NCBI RefSeq assembly: GCF_021390645.1
Contig: NZ_JAJEJT010000003.1
Coordinates: forward strand, 1 to 64,000
Direction of reading: 5' to 3'
DNA from: Paraburkholderia flagellata
GTDB lineage: Bacteria > Pseudomonadota > Gammaproteobacteria > Burkholderiales > Burkholderiaceae
DNA: 64,000 bases
The notes beneath the pieces were generated by a model that saw only the letters and a program-made list of their open reading frames with translations, searched no databases and had not been told where the DNA came from. A program made the translations under genes and the position numbers. Shown piece by piece: positions 41,633 through 49,603 of this stretch (within the stretch, counting starts at the first letter, position 1; each line of letters starts with the position of its first letter).

Positions 41633-42511
41633 ATGCCGGTTCCTGTGTGCGTATGGCCGATCGGCGCAGAGCTTGCCGAAGGACCGCTATGGCAGGCCGC
41701 GGAAAACGCGATCTATTTCGTCGATATCAAGGGCCGCCGGATTCATCGCCTCGTGGTCACGACCGGCGAGCGCACGACGTGGTACGCGCCCGACCAGGTT
41801 GGCTTTATCGCGCCGCTCGGGGACCGGGTATTCGTGTGTGGCATGCCCGACGGTCTGTATCGCTTCGATGCGGTGAGCGGGGAGTTCGACAAGCTGATGG
41901 ACGTCGAGCCGCATTTGCCGGGCAATCGTCTCAACGACGGTTTCGCCGACGCGCGCGGACGCCTGTGGTTCGGCTCGATGGACGATGCTGAGGAAGCGCC
42001 GAGCGGCACGCTGTATCGCGTGGACGAAGGCGGGGAGTTGAGCGCGCAGGACGGCGACTACGTGATCACCAACGGCCCGGCCATGAGTCCGGATGGCCGT
42101 ACGCTCTATCACAACGACACGATGCGCCGCGTCGTCTATGCATTCGACGTTGCCATTGACGGCACGCTGTCGCGAAAGCGCATCTTCACCACGATCTCCG
42201 GTGACGGCCACCCGGACGGCATGGCGGTGGACGCCGAGGGCTACGTGTGGGTCGCGCTGTTCGGCGGCTGGCGTATCGACCGCTATTCTCCCGAAGGCGA
42301 ACTGGTCGATCAGGTCGCGTTTCCGTGCGCGAACATCACGAAGCTCTCGTTCGGTGGCGACGATCTGCGAACGGTTTACGTCTCGACCGCGTGGAAAGGA
42401 CTCACGGCCGCCGAGCGCGCGGAGCAGCCGCACGCGGGCGGCTTGTTCTCGTTCCGCTCGCCGGTGCCGGGGCTGCCTCAGGCACGCTGCGCGGCGGCCT
42501 TCGCGCGTTGA
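41633..42511 (+). CDS. SMP-30/gluconolactonase-family sugar lactonase (XylC-like)
   Basis: GGAGA is six bases before the ATG at 41633 (292 residues); an ATG at 41627 overlapping the SDR stop is too close to it. The six-bladed propeller family shows its metal ligands: E16 in AEGPLW, N147 in VITNGP and D195 in HPDGMAVD, with N101 in NRLND near the site. It should open the xylono- or gluconolactone made by the dehydrogenase encoded directly upstream. No dehydratase gene for the next Weimberg steps is in the window, so they must lie elsewhere. Confidence 0.87.
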   Translation: MPVPVCVWPIGAELAEGPLWQAAENAIYFVDIKGRRIHRLVVTTGERTTWYAPDQVGFIAPLGDRVFVCGMPDGLYRFDAVSGEFDKLMDVEPHLPGNRLNDGFADARGRLWFGSMDDAEEAPSGTLYRVDEGGELSAQDGDYVITNGPAMSPDGRTLYHNDTMRRVVYAFDVAIDGTLSRKRIFTTISGDGHPDGMAVDAEGYVWVALFGGWRIDRYSPEGELVDQVAFPCANITKLSFGGDDLRTVYVSTAWKGLTAAERAEQPHAGGLFSFRSPVPGLPQARCAAAFAR

Positions 42512-42641
42512 GTTGTATCGGCCGTATAGGACCAAAGTCCGATGGTCGGGGCGTCATGCGGTGTTAGGCTCCGAAAAGCACACGCCATGGTCCCTGACCG
42601 GCGCAACAAGCGTGGCACCTGATGGTTTCAAGGGGACTACC

Positions 42642-43268
42642 ATGCTCTATCGATCGAATACGTGCATTTCGTTCGCGCGGTGCCTCGCGCTCTCCGTTGC
42701 GGCCTTTGGCTTCTATGCCGCGTCGCTACCCATGTGCCACGCCGCCGACACGGAGGCGTCCGCCGCGTCGGATGCCGTGCCGGCTGGGGCATCCGTCGAC
42801 ACGGAAAGCGGCACGATCAGTTTCATCGATCGGAAGAATGCACTCATCGTCGTGACCGTGCCAGGACGCGACGACCTGAGCTTCAGTGTGAAGGATCATC
42901 GCGACGTGCTCGATGTCGTCAAGGTCGGCGACAAGCTTACAACGCACTATCTGGAGCCGTACGTCACCGAATTGACGCCGGCCAATGGCGTGGCAGTGAC
43001 GCGCCTGAATCACACGGCAAAAATTACCCAGCATTCCTCTGGCGCGGACAACGAAAACTTCCAGGTGCTCCGGGTCTTCAGCGGCGTGGCGCAAGTCACC
43101 GCCGTCGACCGAAAGCTCAACCTCTTGACCATCGTGGACAAGTCGGGCACTGCGCGCTCCGTTCGGGTTAGCCGCCCGGAGCTGGTCGAGGTGATGAAGA
43201 CGCTCAAGCACCATAGCCACGTGAAAATCTCGTACGAATCCGAGATGACAGTCATCGTCGCCCATTAG
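42642..43268 (+). CDS. Exported protein of unknown function (208 aa)
   Basis: AAGGGGAC lies before the ATG at 42642. Residues 1-34 form a signal peptide (SFARCLALSVAAFGFYAASLPMCHA). The mature part holds two similar small beta units: GTISFIDRKNALIVVTVPGRDDLSFSV and VAQVTAVDRKLNLLTIVDKSGTARSVRV, each followed by a RDVLDVVKVGDKL or RPELVEVMKTLK segment, which suggests an internal duplication of a barrel-like domain. No name known to me. It stands alone after the lactonase gene, and its open frame extends upstream into that gene only by chance. Confidence 0.75.
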   Translation: MLYRSNTCISFARCLALSVAAFGFYAASLPMCHAADTEASAASDAVPAGASVDTESGTISFIDRKNALIVVTVPGRDDLSFSVKDHRDVLDVVKVGDKLTTHYLEPYVTELTPANGVAVTRLNHTAKITQHSSGADNENFQVLRVFSGVAQVTAVDRKLNLLTIVDKSGTARSVRVSRPELVEVMKTLKHHSHVKISYESEMTVIVAH

Positions 43269-43430
43269 CGGCTACGCCGCGGGCCGCCCCCATTCGCACG
43301 CGTTGCCGATATCGATCGTTGCGCGCAGTCGAAAATTTTTTCGAGCGGACCGATCCGTTTTCGTTTGCCCATCCGTCTTTAGCATGCCGGTACGCAGAGT
43401 GCGCCGGCTTCGACCAGACTGGAGGGCACG

Positions 43431-44207
43431 ATGGAGACGATTCAGAATCAAGCGGTGCTGATTACCGGAGGAACCCGGGGATTGGGTCTTGCCATCGCGC
43501 AGGCGTTCCTTCGCAGGCAAGCGAAAGTGACCGTTCTTGCGCGCGATAGCGAGGGCCTTGGCGCAATCGAGCGGTTGGGCGCGAAGGCCGTACAAGGCGA
43601 CGCGACGGACGCGGCGCTAATGGACCGCCTCGTCACGGACCTGCAGCCCAGGGCGCTCATTCTCAATGCAGGCGCGACGCCGTGGATGGGGTCCATCGAA
43701 GAGCAGACCTTCGAAAGTTTCTCCATCGTGTGGAATAACGACGTCAAAGCCACGCTTCACGGGATTCAGGCAGCACTCAAGGCGCCGATGCCCAAAGGCG
43801 CTCGCGTGCTGCTCGCTTCGAGCGGCGCGGCGCTCGTGCTTTCCTTGCCTGCCATCCGCCCCGAGGGGATGCGGCTGTCGGGCGGTTACATGGGCGCCAA
43901 GCGGATGATCTGGCTGATGGCGCACAACGCGAACAGCGTGGCACGCACGCGTGAACTTGACCTCCATTTCCAGGTGTCGTTGCCGCTGCAACTCGTCGGT
44001 GCAACCGGCCTCGGGCGCGCGGTTGCGATGGCGTATGCAGAACGGGAGGGCACGACGGTCGAAGATCATCTGGCGCGCTACGGAGCGCCGCTGCTGCCGG
44101 AACAATATGGCGAGGACGTCGCCACGCTGCTGACCGATCCGCGCTACGCCGATGGCGTAGCCTACGGGTTCCGGCGCGATACCCCGATCGCACCGCTGGA
44201 CGTTTAG
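43431..44207 (+). CDS. SDR-family oxidoreductase next to ECF sigma gene
   Basis: TGGAGGG lies before the ATG. The 258-residue protein has TGGTRGLG at 12-19, NAGA at 79-82, catalytic S131 and YMGAK (Y153, K157). It ends with a segment beyond the usual Rossmann core (LARYGAPLLPEQYGEDVATLLTDPRYADGVAYGF). It starts a two-gene unit with the sigma factor gene 27 bases downstream. In other bacteria ECF sigma factors with SnoaL-like tails are linked to such enzyme genes, but the substrate is unknown. Confidence 0.85.
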   Translation: METIQNQAVLITGGTRGLGLAIAQAFLRRQAKVTVLARDSEGLGAIERLGAKAVQGDATDAALMDRLVTDLQPRALILNAGATPWMGSIEEQTFESFSIVWNNDVKATLHGIQAALKAPMPKGARVLLASSGAALVLSLPAIRPEGMRLSGGYMGAKRMIWLMAHNANSVARTRELDLHFQVSLPLQLVGATGLGRAVAMAYAEREGTTVEDHLARYGAPLLPEQYGEDVATLLTDPRYADGVAYGFRRDTPIAPLDV

Positions 44208-44234
44208 CCGCGACCATCGACGCGGAGTGCTCTC

Positions 44235-45119
44235 ATGCCGGACAAGCCGACGAACCTCGAAGACTTCGATACGCTGCTTGGCACGTTGCGGCCAAGATTG
44301 CACCGCTACTGCGCGAGGATGACGGGTTCGGTCATCGACGGCGAGGACGTGGTGCAGGACACGCTGCTCAACGCATATGAAGCACGTTCCAGCGCCGGCG
44401 CGATTGCGAATGTGGAGGCCTGGCTATTCCGCATCGCGCATAACGCGGCGATGGACTTCCTGCGCCGGCACGCGCGCGCTGGCACGCCTGTCTTGCTGGA
44501 GATCGACGAGACGATTGCTGCGCCGGGCGACGAGGAGCAGGACCGCGAGATCGCGGCGGCTAGTTTGCATACGTTCATGCGTCTCGCGCCTCCCCAGCGT
44601 TGCGCAGTGATCCTCAAGGACGTGCTCGGGTATTCGGTGGAAGAGGTCGGCGAGGTCATGGACACGAGCGTTCCTGCTGCGAAGTCGGCGCTGCAGCGAG
44701 GGCGCGAGCGTCTGCGTGAACTGGGCGGGGAGCGGGAGCCACCGGCCGGACCGGTGCTCGCCGAACCGGAGCGCAGCCAGCTTATGCGGTATGTCGCGTG
44801 TTTCAACGCTCGGGACTTCGACACGCTGCGCACGATGCTGGCGGACGATGTGCAACTCGACCTCGTGAACCGGCTGCATGTAAAAGGCCGGGACAAGGTG
44901 GGCGAATACCTGCACCGCTACGCGCTCGCGCAACAGTGGCGCTTCGAAGCCGCATGTGTGGATGGACGGCCCGTCATGGTGGTGTTCGACCGCAACGATC
45001 CGGCTGACGGGCCGGCGTATTTCGTGGCGCTCGATTTTGCCGGCGATGCGGTCACCGGCATTCGGGACTTCCTTTTTGCGCGCTATGTGCTGGATGGCGC
45101 GGCGTTGCGAACGCTCTGA
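44235..45119 (+). CDS. ECF sigma factor with C-terminal SnoaL-like domain
   Basis: The 294-residue protein has sigma region 2 (about 10-80, with GEDVVQDTLLNAYE and VEAWLFRIAHNAAMDFLRRH), sigma region 4 (about 110-165, APPQRCAVILKDVLGYSVEEVGEVMDTSVPAAKSALQRGRERL) and a C-terminal NTF2/SnoaL-like domain (about 178-294). This is the layout of ECF41/SigJ-type sigma factors, in which the C-terminal domain replaces an anti-sigma factor. No anti-sigma gene is present. It follows an SDR gene by 27 bases and likely controls that unit. Confidence 0.87.
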   Translation: MPDKPTNLEDFDTLLGTLRPRLHRYCARMTGSVIDGEDVVQDTLLNAYEARSSAGAIANVEAWLFRIAHNAAMDFLRRHARAGTPVLLEIDETIAAPGDEEQDREIAAASLHTFMRLAPPQRCAVILKDVLGYSVEEVGEVMDTSVPAAKSALQRGRERLRELGGEREPPAGPVLAEPERSQLMRYVACFNARDFDTLRTMLADDVQLDLVNRLHVKGRDKVGEYLHRYALAQQWRFEAACVDGRPVMVVFDRNDPADGPAYFVALDFAGDAVTGIRDFLFARYVLDGAALRTL

Positions 45120-45145
45120 CCCGTCCCTAAAAAGAGGTGACACGA

Positions 45146-45174
45146 TTGCGATCGGACCGATAATGGTCTATATT
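45146..45174 (+). promoter_or_regulatory. Promoter of the toxin-antitoxin pair with operator inverted repeat
   Basis: TTGCGA (45146-45151) and TATATT (45169-45174) are spaced by 17 bases, a good sigma-70 promoter. The inverted repeat GACC-GATAAT-GGTC (45155-45168) fills the spacer, where a repressor would block RNA polymerase. This fits autorepression by the antitoxin encoded 33 bases downstream. Confidence 0.55.
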
Positions 45175-45206
45175 TAGTCTTGTTCGACCTGCCATGGGAG
45201 CACCCG

Positions 45207-45491
45207 ATGCATCTCGCCGATCATGTGAAGCCGATCAGCTATCTCAAGAGCGAAGCGGCGCAAATCGTCAAGGACCTGACCGACTCAGGAGAGCCGCTCA
45301 TCATCACGCAGAACGGCGAAGCGAAACTCGTTGTTCAGGACGTGCGGACCTACGAATCGACTCAGCAGACTCTCGCGTTGCTGAAGATCCTGGCGATCGG
45401 CCAAAAACAGATCGAGCGCGCTGACCATATGGATGGCGACGATTTCTTCGCAGAGCTCAACGAACTCGACCGCCAGGAAAAGCTTCGCTAA
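45207..45491 (+). CDS. Phd/YefM-family antitoxin
   Basis: GGGAG lies eight bases before the ATG at 45207, preferred over an upstream TTG at 45180. The 94-residue protein has the Phd/YefM N-terminal DNA-binding fold (HVKPISYLKSEAAQIVKDL, GEPLIITQNGEAKLVVQDVRTYE) and a charged C-terminus for toxin binding. The stop overlaps the toxin start (TAATG). Its promoter and a putative operator are listed at 45146. Confidence 0.87.
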   Translation: MHLADHVKPISYLKSEAAQIVKDLTDSGEPLIITQNGEAKLVVQDVRTYESTQQTLALLKILAIGQKQIERADHMDGDDFFAELNELDRQEKLR

Positions 45492-45829
45492 TGCAGGCCC
45501 CGCTGCTGAAGTACCGCGTCCTGCCGACCGCGCGGATCGGCATCGACGAGCTGAGAAGCTACATTGTTCGCGCATTCGGGTGGGAGACCTGGCGTCAGAC
45601 GTCGGCTCAGCTCCAGGACGCCATTGCGCAGATCCGCCAGTTCCCGGAGAGCGGCCACTTGCCTGCCGAACTTGAAGGCTTTGTCGACGACACTTTTCGA
45701 CAGGTCCTTTCGGGCAAGAACCGGATCATTTATCAGGTTCGAGACGACACCGTTTTTATTCACCTCGTGATCGACTCGCGACGCGACCTGCAAGCGCTGC
45801 TCCAACGAATCGTGCTTCGGCTGATGTAA
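45491..45829 (+). CDS. ParE/RelE-family toxin
   Basis: The 112-residue protein has the ParE/RelE toxin fold: KYRVLPTARIGIDELRSYIVRAFGWETW, then RQFPESGHLPAE and FVDDTFRQVLSGKNRIIYQVRDDTVFIHLVIDSRRDL, which is the conserved C-terminal beta sheet. ParE-type members block DNA gyrase and RelE-type members cut mRNA; the two cannot be told apart here, although the strand pattern looks more ParE-like. The ATG overlaps the antitoxin stop. Confidence 0.87.
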   Translation: MQAPLLKYRVLPTARIGIDELRSYIVRAFGWETWRQTSAQLQDAIAQIRQFPESGHLPAELEGFVDDTFRQVLSGKNRIIYQVRDDTVFIHLVIDSRRDLQALLQRIVLRLM

Positions 45830-45857
45830 ATAGCGTGCGGTGCATGCAAATATCTTC

Positions 45858-45881
45858 GATTGGTTGCTAGCTCAACCAATC
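45858..45881. promoter_or_regulatory. Inverted repeat GATTGGTTG-CTAGCT-CAACCAATC
   Basis: Nine-base arms match perfectly around CTAGCT, a palindrome itself, so the whole 24 bases are symmetric. It starts 29 bases after the toxin stop and lies 158 bases before the diguanylate cyclase start. No T-run follows. It looks like an operator. Confidence 0.55.
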
Positions 45882-46039
45882 ACTACCCACCCGCCGCCTT
45901 CCTAAAGTTTTCCTTACAGCCTGCCGTTATCGCAGTTGGGTGGCGGCGCCCGTTGTTTTCGCTCGGCCGTACGCCCCCGACTTTACAGGGCGCGAGAGAC
46001 GAAAACGTCTGGCGCGCGGTACGACCGACGGTGACGCAT

Positions 46040-47188
46040 GTGAGCTCCCGCAACGAAATCTACTCTTTGCCGCGTGGCAAGCTGGCCCGTTGGTTGATCG
46101 AGCCCGGACAGGACACGCCGCACGACATACGTGTCGCCCTTGTCGGCACCTTGTTCGGGACCCTGCCGATCTTCTTCGGCGGCGTATCCAATACCGTGGC
46201 CGTGGCGTGGGTCCTGGCGCGCCGTCATGGAACCCTTCCGTTCAAGTTCTGGCTCATCGCCGAAATCGTCGTCTGCGTGGTGCGGCTCGCCACGCTCACC
46301 CTTTCGCGCCGCCGCGCGCGGGAGGGTAAGAGCACGCCCACCGACTTCTATATTCTGCTGGCGCCATTGTGGGGCGCGACGGTGGGCTACGGCGCGCTCG
46401 TCAGCGCCATGAGCCGGGACTGGGTATCCGCTACGCTCGCCTTCCTTTCCGCTGCCGCCATGGTGGGCGGGATCTGCTTCCGCAATTTCGCGGCGCCTCG
46501 GCTGGTGGCGGTCATGATCTGCCTGTCGCTCGGCCCGTGCTGCATCGGCGCGCTGCTCGGCGGCGAGCCGGTTCTCTTGCTCTCGCTCCTGCAAATTCCC
46601 TTCTATCTGTTCGCCATGAGCGCCGCCGCGCGCCACCTGAACGCCATGCTCATCTCGACGATGAAGGCTGAACGGGAAAACAGCCATCGCGCGCGCCATG
46701 ATGCCCTCACTGGGCTGCTGAACCGCGATGGCCTGTTCAGCGCGGCGGGACCGGCGAGCGCCACGCCCATCAAGGCGGGCATGACGGTGTTCTTTGTCGA
46801 TCTCGACGGCTTCAAGCTCGTCAACGACGCGCATGGCCACAAGGCCGGCGACATGCTGCTCGTGCAGGTCGCCAGCCGCCTGCGCATGCTTGCCAGCGCG
46901 GGCGCATGGGTGGCCCGCATGGGCGGCGACGAGTTCGTGATCATCGATCCTCAGGTGGAGCGGGCGCCGCGCGAACGGGCCAGCCTCGTGACCGAAGCGA
47001 TCGAGCGGCCGTTCGAACTCGCGCCAGGGCTGCTGGTGAGCGTCGGGGCGAGCGTCGGCTTCACGACGGTCGCAGCGGACGACCTCGACGTCGATCTGGT
47101 CTTGCGCCGCGCCGATCTCGCGATGTACGCCGTAAAGCGCGAGAAGGCGCCGGGCGAAAGCGCCCCGGCGGTCGAGCCGCCCGCGTGA
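46040..47188 (+). CDS. Membrane diguanylate cyclase (GGDEF)
   Basis: The chosen GTG at 46040 gives 382 residues beginning VSSRNEIYSLPRGKLARW; the start is uncertain as the frame is open back to 45860 and a GTG at 46031 is also possible. About six membrane helices span residues 32-195, followed by a GGDEF domain (HDALTGLLNR at 220-229, GGDEF at 295-299). The I-site RxxD five residues before GGDEF is missing (it reads SAGA). It should make c-di-GMP from GTP without the usual product inhibition. The membrane part resembles a MASE-like sensor of unknown signal. It converges with the amidohydrolase gene, 21 bases away. Confidence 0.85.
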   Translation: MSSRNEIYSLPRGKLARWLIEPGQDTPHDIRVALVGTLFGTLPIFFGGVSNTVAVAWVLARRHGTLPFKFWLIAEIVVCVVRLATLTLSRRRAREGKSTPTDFYILLAPLWGATVGYGALVSAMSRDWVSATLAFLSAAAMVGGICFRNFAAPRLVAVMICLSLGPCCIGALLGGEPVLLLSLLQIPFYLFAMSAAARHLNAMLISTMKAERENSHRARHDALTGLLNRDGLFSAAGPASATPIKAGMTVFFVDLDGFKLVNDAHGHKAGDMLLVQVASRLRMLASAGAWVARMGGDEFVIIDPQVERAPRERASLVTEAIERPFELAPGLLVSVGASVGFTTVAADDLDVDLVLRRADLAMYAVKREKAPGESAPAVEPPA

Positions 47189-47209
47189 CCGTGGCCGGGT
47201 GGGCGGCTT

Positions 47210-48094
47210 TCAGGTCTTTGCAGCGAGATCCAGCAGCCGCACCGCATTCTCCTTGAGGATCAAGGGCCGCACTTCCGGCTTGATGTCGAGCGTATCGAAA
47301 TCCGCGAGCCAACGGTCGGGGCGGATCAAGGGAAAGTCCGAAGCGAACAGCACCCGCTCGCGCAACAGCGTATTCGCGTACTTCACCAACTCCGGCGAGA
47401 AGTATTTCGGCGACCAGCCCGACAAGTCGATATAGACGTTCGGCTTGTGCAGCGCGATGGAAAGCGCCTGCTCCTGCCACGGCCACGAGGGATGCGCGAT
47501 CACGATCTTCATGTCGGGGAAGTCGGCGGCCACATCGTCGAGATAGATCGGCTCCGAATACTTCAGGCGCAATCCGCCGCCGCCACGCATGCCCGAGCCC
47601 ATCCCCGAGTGGCCGCTATGAAACACGGCGGGCAGGCCAAATTCGGCAATCACTTCGTATAGCGGATACGCTAGCCGGTCGTTGGCGAAAAAGCCCTGCA
47701 TGGTGGGGTGAAACTTGAAGCCGCGCACGCCGTGCTCCTCGATCAGCCGCCGCGCCTCGCGCGCGCCGAACTTGCCCTTGTGCGGGTCGATGCTGGCGAA
47801 CGCGATCATGATGTCGGGGTTTTGCTGCGCGAAGTCGGCGATCTCTTCGTTGTCGATGCGGCGCCGGCCGATATTCGCCTCGCAATCCACGGTGAACATC
47901 ACGAAGCCGATCTTGCGCTCGCGGTAGTGCTCGATCGTTTCCGGAATCGTCGGGCGGCGGCCAAGCTTTAGCACGGTGCCGAAATACTTGTCGGCGGCCT
48001 CGTCGAATTCCTTCGCGAAGAGGTCGGGCGGCTGGCAGCACGACACTTCTGCGTGAACGTGCGTGTCGATGGCGACGAGCTGGTCGATGTTCAA
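47210..48094 (-). CDS. ACMSD-family amidohydrolase (Amidohydro_2), function unknown
   Basis: The 294-residue protein has the metal-binding residues of the amidohydrolase superfamily: H12 and H14 in DTHVH, H159 in VFHSGH, H201 in IAHPS and D253 in LFASDFP. The family includes decarboxylases of hydroxybenzoates and of aminocarboxymuconate semialdehyde (ACMSD, gamma-resorcylate, LigW-type). The gene lies 36 bases after the MarR gene on the same strand, so it likely belongs to the hydroxycinnamate regulon and may decarboxylate or hydrolyse an aromatic product. The substrate is unknown. Confidence 0.85.
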   Translation of the reverse strand: MNIDQLVAIDTHVHAEVSCCQPPDLFAKEFDEAADKYFGTVLKLGRRPTIPETIEHYRERKIGFVMFTVDCEANIGRRRIDNEEIADFAQQNPDIMIAFASIDPHKGKFGAREARRLIEEHGVRGFKFHPTMQGFFANDRLAYPLYEVIAEFGLPAVFHSGHSGMGSGMRGGGGLRLKYSEPIYLDDVAADFPDMKIVIAHPSWPWQEQALSIALHKPNVYIDLSGWSPKYFSPELVKYANTLLRERVLFASDFPLIRPDRWLADFDTLDIKPEVRPLILKENAVRLLDLAAKT

Positions 48095-48130
48095 GGGCGT
48101 CTCCTCCTTTTTGTCGCTCGCAGCGAGCGC

Positions 48131-48628
48131 TTACGCAGCGCGCAGATTGCGCACACAGGCATGCAGCAGCGCGTGTAGTTTCTGCGCTGTTTCGGTGTCC
48201 ATATTGTCGAGCATCGCGCCTTCCACGTGATCGGCGGCGTCGTCGCATTCGCCTAGCAGCGCGTTGCCTGCCTCCGTGAGCGAAAGCAGCACCACGCGGC
48301 GGTTCATCGGGTCGGCTTCGCGCATGACCCAGCCGTTCGCCTCCATCGTCTTCACGACTTCGTTGGCCGCCTGCGGCGTGATGAACGAGCGCTCGGCGAG
48401 TTGTGCGTTGGACGAGCGCCCACGCGCGCGCAGCACCGAAAGCGCGGTGTATTGCGGCAGCGTGAGACCGTGGCGCGCGAGCGCTTCCGTCAGGCGGCGG
48501 GAGACGACGCGGTCGAGCTGGCCGATCAGGTAGCTCAGGCGCATGGGCGGCACGGCGTGCGGGCTGCCCTCGTCGGGGTGCTGCGCAGTTCGGGCGCGCG
48601 GCACGGTGGGGGAAGTTTTCTGGGTCAT
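48131..48628 (-). CDS. MarR-family regulator of hydroxycinnamate catabolism
   Basis: The 165-residue protein has a MarR winged helix (about 50-130: ALARHGLTLPQYTALSVLRARG, ERSFITPQAANEVVKTMEANGWV, NRRVVLLSLTEAG). It is divergent from the ech-vdh-fcs operon, and a TATCAGG-TAG-CCTGATA palindrome lies between the two start codons. By analogy with CouR/HcaR-type MarR proteins it should repress the operon until the CoA ester of ferulate or coumarate binds. It is followed by the amidohydrolase gene in the same unit. Confidence 0.9.
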   Translation of the reverse strand: MTQKTSPTVPRARTAQHPDEGSPHAVPPMRLSYLIGQLDRVVSRRLTEALARHGLTLPQYTALSVLRARGRSSNAQLAERSFITPQAANEVVKTMEANGWVMREADPMNRRVVLLSLTEAGNALLGECDDAADHVEGAMLDNMDTETAQKLHALLHACVRNLRAA

Positions 48629-48673
48629 CGCGTTTTACGGGTTTGTACCGACGAGATCATATTCTACTTTACA

Positions 48674-48690
48674 TATCAGGTAGCCTGATA
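48674..48690. promoter_or_regulatory. MarR operator candidate TATCAGG-TAG-CCTGATA
   Basis: A perfect 7+3+7 inverted repeat, with TTTAC and GTAAA extending the symmetry with a one-base offset. It lies 46 bases before the MarR start and 50 bases before the ech start, so one site could control both promoters. Confidence 0.7.
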
Positions 48691-48739
48691 GTAAATTGAT
48701 TTCAAGCCGCGAGTGCGGCAGTGTTCACGGAGATAGAGA

Positions 48740-49567
48740 ATGAGTTACGAAGGTCGCTGGAAAACGGTCAAGGTTGCGGTTGCGGGCGGCATCGCCTGGG
48801 TGACGTTCAACCGGCCGGACAAGCGCAACGCCATGAGCCCGACGCTCAACAAGGAGATGATCGACGTGCTCGAAACGCTCGAGCTCGACGCGCAGGCGCA
48901 AGTGCTCGTGCTGACCGGCGAAGGCTCGGCGTGGACGGCCGGCATGGACCTGAAGGAGTATTTCCGCGAAGTCGACGCTGGCCCAGACGTGCTGCAGGAG
49001 CGCATTCGCCGCGACGCGAGCCGCTGGCAATGGCAACTGCTGCGCATGTATTCGAAGCCGACCATCGCGATGGTCAACGGCTGGTGCTTTGGCGGCGGTT
49101 TCTCGCCGCTCGTGGCGTGCGATCTCGCCATCGCCGCCGACGAAGCCACGTTCGGCCTCTCGGAAATCAACTGGGGCATTCCGCCGGGCAACCTCGTGAG
49201 CAAGGCGATGGCGGATACGGTGGGCCACCGCGAGGCGCTTTACTACATCATGACGGGCGATACGTTCACGGGCCAGCAGGCCGCGAAAATGGGTCTCGTC
49301 AACAAGAGCGTGCCGCTCGCGCAGTTGCGCGAAGAAACGCTTGCGCTCGCCGCGAAACTGCTCGACAAGAACCCGGTAGTGCTGCGCAACGCGAAGCATG
49401 GTTTCAAGCGTTCGCGCGAACTCACCTGGGAGCAGAACGAGGACTACCTCTACGCGAAGCTCGACCAGGCGAACTATCGCGACAAGGAAGGCGGCCGCGA
49501 GCAGGGCCTCAAGCAGTTTCTCGACGAGAAGAGCATCAAGCCGGGCCTGCAGGCCTACAAGCGCTGA
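48740..49567 (+). CDS. ech: Hydroxycinnamoyl-CoA hydratase-lyase (feruloyl-CoA)
   Basis: The 275-residue protein is very close to the Pseudomonas HCHL sequence I recall: MSYEGRWKTVKV start, NRPDKRNAMSPTLN, WTAGMDLKEYFREVDAGP, VNGWCFGGGFSPLVACDLAIAADEATFGLSEINWGIPPGNLVSKA. The key residues are Y74, E142 and the tyrosine in DYLYAKL. It hydrates feruloyl-CoA and cleaves it to vanillin plus acetyl-CoA (p-coumaroyl-CoA gives 4-hydroxybenzaldehyde). It is the first gene of the ech-vdh-fcs-acd run, right after the MarR operator. Confidence 0.96.
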   Translation: MSYEGRWKTVKVAVAGGIAWVTFNRPDKRNAMSPTLNKEMIDVLETLELDAQAQVLVLTGEGSAWTAGMDLKEYFREVDAGPDVLQERIRRDASRWQWQLLRMYSKPTIAMVNGWCFGGGFSPLVACDLAIAADEATFGLSEINWGIPPGNLVSKAMADTVGHREALYYIMTGDTFTGQQAAKMGLVNKSVPLAQLREETLALAAKLLDKNPVVLRNAKHGFKRSRELTWEQNEDYLYAKLDQANYRDKEGGREQGLKQFLDEKSIKPGLQAYKR

Positions 49568-49603
49568 TCGTTCGCAACTCACAAGGACAGAGGAGACAAC
49601 AAC

